Assembly (NCBI GenBank): GCA_946407735.1 | Contig: CAMJPL010000023.1 | Span: 1-46,422, forward strand | Direction: 5' to 3' | From: an uncultured Clostridia bacterium | GTDB lineage: Bacteria; Bacillota; Clostridia; Oscillospirales; CAG-272 | DNA: 46,422 nt | Shown here: in pieces, positions 40,577-46,422 of the stretch | How positions within the stretch are numbered: the stretch's first letter is position 1 | How the letters are laid out: each line of letters begins with the position of its first letter | The notes under the pieces: model-generated | What the model was told of the DNA's origin: nothing | What the model saw: only the letters and a program-made list of their open reading frames with translations | The model's database searches: none | Translations under genes and position numbers: made by a program

Positions 40577-41662
40577 ATGTCCACCAGACTGTTTCAGGGT
40601 ATTATCCACCAGATGAAGGAAGCGATCCCGCGCACCATCGGAGTGCTCGACGAGAACGGAATGGTGATATCCTGTTCCGATCTCGTCAAGATGAACGAGA
40701 ATCGCAGCTCGGTCCGCGAGGACATGATCTACAGCCAGGAGGTCTACCGCGCCGGAGGCTATACCTACCGCTCGGTCGGGCCTGCCGCTCACAGCGAATA
40801 CGTCGTGTTCGTCGAGGGCGAGGACAGAGAGGCCGAGAAGGACACCCTTATCCTCGCGATAGCTCTAGGCAATCTGATCAATCTTTACGACGAGAAGTAC
40901 GACAAGAGCAGCTTCATAAAGAACGTCGTGCTCGACAACATACTCCCGTCGGATATCTATATCAAATCGAAGGAGCTGCATTTCAGCTCCGACGTCACCC
41001 GCGTGCTGTTCCTCATCAAGTTCGGCGGCAAGAACGACATCGTGCCGTACGATATGGTCGCCAACATGTTCCCCGACCGCAACCACGATTTCGTCATCTC
41101 GGTCGGAGAGAGGGACATCGTCCTCGTCAAGGAGATAAAGAGCGACACCGACACCGCCGACATCGAGAAGATCGCCCGCCAGATAACCGACACCATCTCG
41201 AGCGAGTTCTATACCAAGGTCAGCATCGGCATCGGCTCGGCCGTCGACAACATAAAGGATCTCGCCCGTTCCTTCGAGGAGGCGCAGATAGCGCTCGAGG
41301 TCGGGAAGGTCTTCGACACCGAGAAGGACATCATCAGCTACGAGAACCTCGGCATCGGCCGCCTTATCTATCAGCTGCCGACCACCCTGTGCGAGATGTT
41401 CCTGCAGGAGGTCTTCAAGAAGGGCTCGCTCGAGTCGCTCGACCGCGAGACGCTGATGACCATCCAGTGCTTCTTCGACAACAACCTCAACGTCTCCGAG
41501 ACGTCGAGAAAGCTGTTCGTGCACCGCAACACCCTCGTCTACCGCCTCGAGAAGATACGCAAGCTCACCGGTCTCGATCTGAGGGACTTCGACTCGGCTA
41601 TCACCTTCAAGGTGGCGCTGATGGTAAAGAAGTATCTGACGAGCAAGCCGGTAAAATACTGA
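40577..41662 (+). CDS. CdaR/PucR-type transcriptional regulator
   Basis: A 361-residue regulator. N-terminal part (1-130) resembles the putative sugar-diacid-recognition domain, with IPRTIGVLDENGMVISCSD. A GGDEF-like middle follows, and the C-terminal 60 residues carry the PucR helix-turn-helix NVSETSRKLFVHRNTLVYRLEKIRKLTG. Family members respond to sugar diacids or purines. The ligand here is not known. The ATG at 40577 has a perfect AGGAGG six nt upstream, so the longer frame from 40472 is rejected. It lies 38 nt before ftsE on the same strand. Confidence 0.9.
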   Translation: MSTRLFQGIIHQMKEAIPRTIGVLDENGMVISCSDLVKMNENRSSVREDMIYSQEVYRAGGYTYRSVGPAAHSEYVVFVEGEDREAEKDTLILAIALGNLINLYDEKYDKSSFIKNVVLDNILPSDIYIKSKELHFSSDVTRVLFLIKFGGKNDIVPYDMVANMFPDRNHDFVISVGERDIVLVKEIKSDTDTADIEKIARQITDTISSEFYTKVSIGIGSAVDNIKDLARSFEEAQIALEVGKVFDTEKDIISYENLGIGRLIYQLPTTLCEMFLQEVFKKGSLESLDRETLMTIQCFFDNNLNVSETSRKLFVHRNTLVYRLEKIRKLTGLDLRDFDSAITFKVALMVKKYLTSKPVKY

Positions 41663-41699
41663 CGCCGGCTTCCTTGCCGGCATATCCCCGGATATTTTA

Positions 41700-42380
41700 A
41701 TGATAGAATTCAATAGAGTAAAGAAGGTTTACCCGAACGGCACCGTAGCCCTTGAGGACATTTCCTTTGAAGTGGGCGACGGTGAGTTCGTGTTTATCGT
41801 AGGCGCCTCGGGCGCCGGGAAATCCACGATGGCGAAGCTCCTTCTCCGCGAGGAGAAGGTGACGAGCGGCCATCTCACCGTCGGTCAGATGCATCTTGAC
41901 AACATGCCCGACCGTGTCGTGCCGTACTACCGGCGCAAGATCGGCATGGTCTTCCAGGATTTCAGGCTGTTCCCGAACAAGACGGTGTATGAGAACGTCG
42001 CCTTCGCCATGCAGTGCATCGGCGAGCCGAAGAAGAACATCCGCCGCAGGGTGCCTTCGCTGCTCGAGGTCGTCGGCCTCGAGGACAAGCTCAAGAGCTT
42101 CCCGGACGAGTTGTCCGGCGGCGAGCAGCAGCGCGTCGCCCTCGCCCGAGCGATAGCCAACAATCCCGACATGATCATCGCCGACGAGCCGACCGGCAAC
42201 ATCGACCCGCAGAAGTCGATGGAGATAATGAACCTGCTCGTAAAGATCAACTCCGTCCATAAAAAGACGGTGCTTGTCGTCACGCATGAGAAAACGCTCG
42301 TCGATTATTTCAAGAAGCGCGTGATCACCATCAGCGACGGCCGCGTTGTAGGCGACCACAGAGGCGGAATGTACGGATAA
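41700..42380 (+). CDS. ftsE: Cell division ATP-binding protein FtsE
   Basis: A 226-residue ABC ATPase. Walker A GASGAGKST (35-43), signature LSGGEQQRVALARA, Walker B MIIADEPTGN. The FtsE-type TVEFxxVxKxY start (IEFNRVKKVYPNGTVAL) and DFRLFPNKTVYENVAFA are present. With FtsX it makes the divisome ABC complex that turns on peptidoglycan hydrolases at the septum. Length is normal. Stop and next start overlap by one base (TAATG). Confidence 0.96.
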   Translation: MIEFNRVKKVYPNGTVALEDISFEVGDGEFVFIVGASGAGKSTMAKLLLREEKVTSGHLTVGQMHLDNMPDRVVPYYRRKIGMVFQDFRLFPNKTVYENVAFAMQCIGEPKKNIRRRVPSLLEVVGLEDKLKSFPDELSGGEQQRVALARAIANNPDMIIADEPTGNIDPQKSMEIMNLLVKINSVHKKTVLVVTHEKTLVDYFKKRVITISDGRVVGDHRGGMYG

Positions 42381-43267
42381 TGCGCAGCTACAGTATCACA
42401 TATTTCATAGCCGAGGCGCTGAAGGGCCTGTGGCGCAACGGCGTCATGAGCCTCGCCTCGATAGCGGTGCTGGTATCGTGCCTGATCGTTCTCGGCGCCT
42501 TCTCGTCGCTCGTGGCGAACATAAACTACAATCTGGATGAGATCGGCGCGGTAAACCAGATAGTCGCCTTCATCGACCCCGACACCTCGGACGAGGACAT
42601 CCTCGCCCTGCGCGACAGCATAGCCGCGATGGACAACGTGTCGGCGGTAAGATACATATCGCGCGAGGAGGCATATCAGTCGGAGAAGGAGAAATACTCC
42701 GAGTACCCCGAGCTTTTCGCGAAGCTCGAGGGCGACAACCCCTACACCGCCTCACTCGTCATCACCTTCGCCGACATAGACAGGCTCGTCAACCTCGAGC
42801 AGGCGCTGGGGGAAGAGGAATCCATCTATAAGGTCAGCAAGCGCACCGACATCGCGGCGACGATAGAGAGCTTCAAGCAGACGGTCATACTCATAGCCAC
42901 ATGGTTCATGATCCTGCTGCTCGTCGTCAGCGTCTTCGTCATAATCAACACGATAAAGCTCGCCGTCTTCTCGCGCCGTCAGGAGATAAGCATAATGCGG
43001 TATATCGGCGCGACGAGCGGCTTCATCATGGTCCCGTTCATCATCGAGGGCGTCATAATCGGACTTTTGTCCGGCGGCGCCGCGTACGGTATAATCAGGG
43101 CCGCCTACGGCTACGCCGCGCGCTCTGTGTCGGAGCAGCTATCCTTCCTCAGCGTGATGCCGTTCGATTCGATCGGATGGTATCTGCTCGGGGCGTTTTT
43201 AGGGATAGGTCTGCTGTGCGGCGTGGTCGGATCGCTCATCTCGATGAGAAGATATCTTGACGCGTGA
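42380..43267 (+). CDS. ftsX: Cell division protein FtsX
   Basis: A 295-residue permease-like membrane protein. N-terminal helix (about 18-43), an extracellular loop of about 120 residues, then three helices near 168-195, 215-240 and 265-290, the known FtsX layout. IMRYIGATSGFIMVPFIIEG is the family block. It passes the ATPase cycle of FtsE to an outside hydrolase activator, likely the next gene product. Length is normal. Confidence 0.95.
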   Translation: MRSYSITYFIAEALKGLWRNGVMSLASIAVLVSCLIVLGAFSSLVANINYNLDEIGAVNQIVAFIDPDTSDEDILALRDSIAAMDNVSAVRYISREEAYQSEKEKYSEYPELFAKLEGDNPYTASLVITFADIDRLVNLEQALGEEESIYKVSKRTDIAATIESFKQTVILIATWFMILLLVVSVFVIINTIKLAVFSRRQEISIMRYIGATSGFIMVPFIIEGVIIGLLSGGAAYGIIRAAYGYAARSVSEQLSFLSVMPFDSIGWYLLGAFLGIGLLCGVVGSLISMRRYLDA

Positions 43268-43280
43268 GGAAAAACGCGCG

Positions 43281-44573
43281 ATGAAGATGAGAAAATCAAA
43301 AAGAACTCTCCGCGCTGCTGCCGCGCTGTTCGCGCTGCTTCTGACGCTCGCTGCGGCGGCGCCGACCGCGGTCTTTGCGGGAGGAGATACCAGCGCGGCG
43401 GCGATACAGAAGCTGGAGGACCGGCTCGCGTCGCTCAAGCAGCAGCAGGACGCCGTCAGGCGCGAGATCGCGAGCGCGAAGGACAATATCAGCGACACCG
43501 TCGCCTTCAAGCAGCAGCTCGACGAGCAGCTGAGGATGAAGACCGAGGAGATCGCGCTCAAGCAGGAGCTTATCGAGGAGTACCGCGCCGAGATCGCCGA
43601 CGCCGAAAACAGGATAGCCGCCCTGCAGTCGGAAAACGCCGACAAATACGAGATATTCAAGACCCGTATGCGGATAGCGTACGAGGAGGGCAGCGTCACT
43701 TATCTCGAGATGCTGCTCAGCTCCACCGATTTCACCGATTTCCTGCTCTCCGTCGAGCGCATAGGCTCGATGCTCGACTATGAGAAGAACGTCATGGAAG
43801 AGCTCGAGTATCAGGAGTCGGAGACCCGCGACGCGAAGAACCGCATCGAACTGAATCAGGCGAAGGCCGAGGCTCAGCAGCAGGAGCTCGAGAACGACAA
43901 GGCCCAGCTCGAGGAACAGATCGAGAGCGCCAACAACTACATCAACAATCTCAACAATCTGATAGCGCAGAACGAGCAGAAGCAGAAGGAGCTCATCGCC
44001 TCCGAGAACGCCCTCGACAAGGAGATCGAGAACGCGCTCATAGCCCGTCAGGCGCAGCTCAATGCGCAGTACGAGGCTCAGCAGCGCGCCGCCGAGGAGG
44101 CCGCGAGAAAGGCCGCCGCCGCCGGAAAGAAGAACAAATACAGCACCACCGGCTCCACCGGAGGAACGCTGCTCTGGCCGGTCGATGCCTCTCACAAGAA
44201 GATCTCGTCGGCTTACGGCTACCGCAGCATCTGGGGCGGGACGAGCTTCCACAGGGGGATCGACATCCCGATCAGCTACGGCGACCCGGTCTACGCCGCC
44301 GCCGGAGGCACCGTCGTCACCGCCACCTACCATTACAGCTACGGCTATTATGTCGTCATCGACCACGGCAGCGGGCTCGCGACGCTTTACGCTCACAACA
44401 GCCGTCTTCTCGTCGCCGCCGGAGACATCGTCAAGGGCGGACAGCAGATCGCGCAGGGCGGCAGCACCGGCTCGTCGACCGGCAATCACTGCCATTTCGA
44501 GATAAGGATAAACGGAGCCACGCAGAATCCTCTCGATTCGGGCAATACATGGTATGTCGTCCAGCCGAAATAA
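43281..44573 (+). CDS. Murein hydrolase (M23/LytM) with coiled coil, EnvC/PcsB-like
   Basis: A 430-residue exported protein. A signal peptide of about 31 residues (ending AAPTAVFAGG) leads to a long coiled coil, about 35-260, rich in Gln/Glu/Lys/Leu, then a LytM domain. The domain has the zinc-ligand regions FHRGIDIPISYGDPVYAAAGGTV and GNHCHFEIRING, so the metal site is intact. The combined coiled coil and M23 domain, right after ftsEX, marks a FtsX-driven septal hydrolase. The ATG at 43281 is preferred over the TTG at 43257: GAGGA lies ten nt upstream. Translation starts 13 nt after the ftsX stop. Confidence 0.93.
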   Translation: MKMRKSKRTLRAAAALFALLLTLAAAAPTAVFAGGDTSAAAIQKLEDRLASLKQQQDAVRREIASAKDNISDTVAFKQQLDEQLRMKTEEIALKQELIEEYRAEIADAENRIAALQSENADKYEIFKTRMRIAYEEGSVTYLEMLLSSTDFTDFLLSVERIGSMLDYEKNVMEELEYQESETRDAKNRIELNQAKAEAQQQELENDKAQLEEQIESANNYINNLNNLIAQNEQKQKELIASENALDKEIENALIARQAQLNAQYEAQQRAAEEAARKAAAAGKKNKYSTTGSTGGTLLWPVDASHKKISSAYGYRSIWGGTSFHRGIDIPISYGDPVYAAAGGTVVTATYHYSYGYYVVIDHGSGLATLYAHNSRLLVAAGDIVKGGQQIAQGGSTGSSTGNHCHFEIRINGATQNPLDSGNTWYVVQPK

Positions 44574-44595
44574 AGGTTAAACGGGGTTACAAGAT

Positions 44596-45048
44596 ATGTC
44601 ACTGAGGTTTCCGATATGGGCGGTGCTTCTGCTGCTCATCATAGCCGTCGGAGCCACATATTACCTTACCGAGAATCGGATAAGGGCGGAATATGAGGAG
44701 ATCGTCCGCTCATACGGCGAGCAGATGGAAGGCTATATCGAATCCGAGGCCGAGAACATGCGCGCGCAGAAGACGCTGTATGTCAAATGTCCCGGCGTCG
44801 GGATGGACGCCGCCTATCCCGAGGGGGAGATGATATTCTCCGTCACGGCGGTGGACGTCGGCGGGCTCGCCGACAGGGCGGGCGTCGATATCGGGGATCT
44901 CGTCATCGCCGTCAACGGCGCCGAGCCGACGCCGGAGATCATGAAGGCCCTGAAGGAGGGCGACACGCTGACGATAAAGATGGTGGGCGAGGACGGAGCC
45001 GATACCGGCGAGACCTTCGACGCAGTTTTGGGCGGCAGCGGAGAATGA
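44596..45048 (+). CDS. Membrane-anchored PDZ-domain protein
   Basis: A 150-residue protein. One N-terminal hydrophobic helix (about 5-24), a short helical linker, and a PDZ domain in the rest (VTAVDVGGLADRAGVDIGDLVIAVNG as key block). It resembles the N-terminal third of a CtpA-type S41 protease, but the protease domain is absent and the frame stops cleanly. Such proteases often follow the M23 gene in clostridial ftsEX operons (established pattern, from memory). It is probably outside the cell and may recognise a protein C-terminus. 22 nt after the M23 gene. Confidence 0.8.
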   Translation: MSLRFPIWAVLLLLIIAVGATYYLTENRIRAEYEEIVRSYGEQMEGYIESEAENMRAQKTLYVKCPGVGMDAAYPEGEMIFSVTAVDVGGLADRAGVDIGDLVIAVNGAEPTPEIMKALKEGDTLTIKMVGEDGADTGETFDAVLGGSGE

Positions 45049-45094
45049 TTTTAAAGAAAAACATCCACACGGAATATAAAACAGGAGTCAGATA

Positions 45095-45565
45095 ATGCCA
45101 GGACAGAACAGAATCACAAGTGACGGTCTTCAGAAGCTGAGAGAAGAGCTCGATTACCTGCGCGACGTGCGCCGCAAGGAGATCGGCGAGCAGCTTAAAG
45201 AGGCCCGCGGCTTCGGCGACCTTTCGGAAAACAGCGAGTACGACGAGGCGAAGGACGCCCAGTCGAAAAACGAGACGAGGATATCCGAGCTCATCGACCT
45301 CATCGAGAACGCCGTCGTCGTCGACGACGTCAACACGAACTCGGTTTCGGTCGGCGTAAAGGTGAAGATCCAGTATATCGATCTTGACATGGAGGAGGAG
45401 TTCGCCATCGTCGGTACGACCGAGGCGAATCCCGACGCCGGGCGGATCTCCGATCACTCGCCGATAGGGAAGTCCCTCATCGGCGCCAAGGCCGGCGACA
45501 TCGTCACGGCCGACACGCCGTCCGGACAGATCAAGCTCAAGGTCCTCGAAATAGACAAGGCGTAA
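45095..45565 (+). CDS. greA: Transcription elongation factor GreA
   Basis: A 156-residue protein with the N-terminal coiled coil and acidic tip loop [13 protein letters not shown] (Asp42, Glu45), the residues that reach the RNA polymerase active site to stimulate RNA cleavage in backtracked complexes. The C-terminal FKBP-like domain includes [18 protein letters not shown]. Length normal. CAGGAG lies nine nt before the ATG. Followed by lysS, as often in Bacillota. Confidence 0.96.
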   Translation: MPGQNRITSDGLQKLREELDYLRDVRRKEIGEQLKEARGFGDLSENSEYDEAKDAQSKNETRISELIDLIENAVVVDDVNTNSVSVGVKVKIQYIDLDMEEEFAIVGTTEANPDAGRISDHSPIGKSLIGAKAGDIVTADTPSGQIKLKVLEIDKA

Positions 45566-45594
45566 AATACAAAAACTGTACAGGAACAACGATA

Positions 45595-46422
45595 ATGGAC
45601 GACAACAGCATCAATCAGGCACGTCAGGCGGAGCAGGCACAGCAGAACCAGACTCCCGAGCCGACCGAGTCGGAGCAGCGGCAGGTCCGCATCGACAAGC
45701 TCTCCGCCCTCGTGTCGCAGGGACGCGACCCGTATGAGATCGTCAGATACGATCAGACCCATCACGCCGCCGAGATAAAGGACGGCTTCGAGGCGCTCGA
45801 GAACACCGATGTGTCGATCGCCGGGCGCATGCTCGCCAGAAGGGTCATGGGCAAGGCCTCCTTCGCGACGATATCCGACCGCACCGGCCGCATACAGACC
45901 TATGTCCGCCGCGAGGACGTCGGCGAGGACGTCTACGCCGATTTCAAGAAATGGGATATCGGCGATATCATCGGCATAAAGGGCTTTGTCTTCAAGACCA
46001 AGACCGGCGAGATCTCCGTCCACGCGAAGGAGATAAAGCTGCTCTCTAAGTCGCTGTCGCCGCTTCCCGAGAAGTTCCACGGCCTCACCAACACCGATCA
46101 GCGCTACCGTCAGCGCTATGTCGACCTTATCATGAACGAGGGCGTCATGGACACCTTCGTCAAGCGCTCGAAGATCATAGCCGCCATCCGCGAGTATCTG
46201 AACGCGCGCGATTTCCTCGAGGTCGAGACGCCGATGCTGGTCGAGAACGCCGGAGGCGCCGCCGCCAGACCCTTCACGACGCACTACAACGCTCTTGATC
46301 TCGACATCAATCTCCGCATCTCGCTCGAGCTTTATCTCAAGCGCCTTATCGTCGGCGGCATGGAGCGCGTCTACGAGATCGGCCGCGTCTTCCGCAACGA
46401 GGGCATGGACACCCGCCACAAC
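45595..46422 (+). CDS. lysS: Lysine--tRNA ligase (5' part, runs off the window)
   Basis: Reading frame open to the window end, 276 codons, about 55 percent of a usual class II LysRS. After a 30-residue Gln/Glu-rich extension come [17 protein letters not shown], the OB-fold anticodon domain (about 70-170, [17 protein letters not shown]), motif 1 (near 205-230) and motif 2 beginning [19 protein letters not shown]. Starts 29 nt after greA, with AGGA upstream. The rest lies outside the window. Confidence 0.96.
   Translation, partial: MDDNSINQARQAEQAQQNQTPEPTESEQRQVRIDKLSALVSQGRDPYEIVRYDQTHHAAEIKDGFEALENTDVSIAGRMLARRVMGKASFATISDRTGRIQTYVRREDVGEDVYADFKKWDIGDIIGIKGFVFKTKTGEISVHAKEIKLLSKSLSPLPEKFHGLTNTDQRYRQRYVDLIMNEGVMDTFVKRSKIIAAIREYLNARDFLEVETPMLVENAGGAAARPFTTHYNALDLDINLRISLELYLKRLIVGGMERVYEIGRVFRNEGMDTRHN

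Overview
The window looks like a chromosomal segment of a GC-rich Bacillota, most likely an uncultured gut member of the Clostridia (Oscillospirales-like). The grounds are SpoVG, a CdaR-type regulator, a clostridial-type GyrA/ParC, a YerC-type repressor, many lipoprotein solute-binding proteins, and consensus sigma-A promoters, nearly all with a 17-nt spacer. This placement is inference from gene content. Nothing in the window names a species.

Layout. 1-1035 is non-coding and holds a mosaic of palindromic repeats, a tandem repeat, a microsatellite and an orphan promoter. 1036-6066 (+) carries a zinc-ribbon membrane protein, a lipoprotein, a cysteine desulfurase, an alpha/beta hydrolase, RuvX and HisRS, several joined by ATGA overlaps. 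6246-11772 holds a solute-binding lipoprotein, a SLOG/DUF1273 protein divergent from a LysR regulator, SpoVG and MurC. 11773-12484 holds a repeat mosaic and tRNA-Trp. 12485-15599 holds a MATE exporter and a second solute-binding protein.

15719-30922 is a carbohydrate region. The minus strand has a NUDIX, BNR-repeat and YgjP-peptidase operon and a GH129/GH101-like glycosidase. The plus strand has a DHDPS/NAL-family lyase, a sugar epimerase overlapping a GH51 arabinofuranosidase, xylose isomerase, an FKBP-type lipoprotein, a third solute-binding protein, a PfkB kinase and a mannitol-1-phosphate-type dehydrogenase. Together these suggest intracellular processing of imported oligosaccharides (arabinosyl/xylosyl, possibly host-glycan derived) into sugar phosphates. 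Four solute-binding proteins are present but no permease or ATPase gene for them.

30989-40224 (-) is a cation/proton antiporter followed by a run of same-strand genes reading lplA, yerC-like, solute-binding lipoprotein, prfA, sua5, uma2-like, parC. 40577-46422 (+) is a CdaR-like regulator, ftsE, ftsX, an M23 hydrolase with coiled coil, a PDZ-only membrane protein, greA and the start of lysS, which runs off the window.

No defence island, phage, transposase, CRISPR array or biosynthetic cluster is visible. The least explained elements are two families of dispersed palindromic repeats whose stems differ in sequence between copies but stay self-complementary, and a consensus plus-strand promoter lying antisense to the NUDIX gene.
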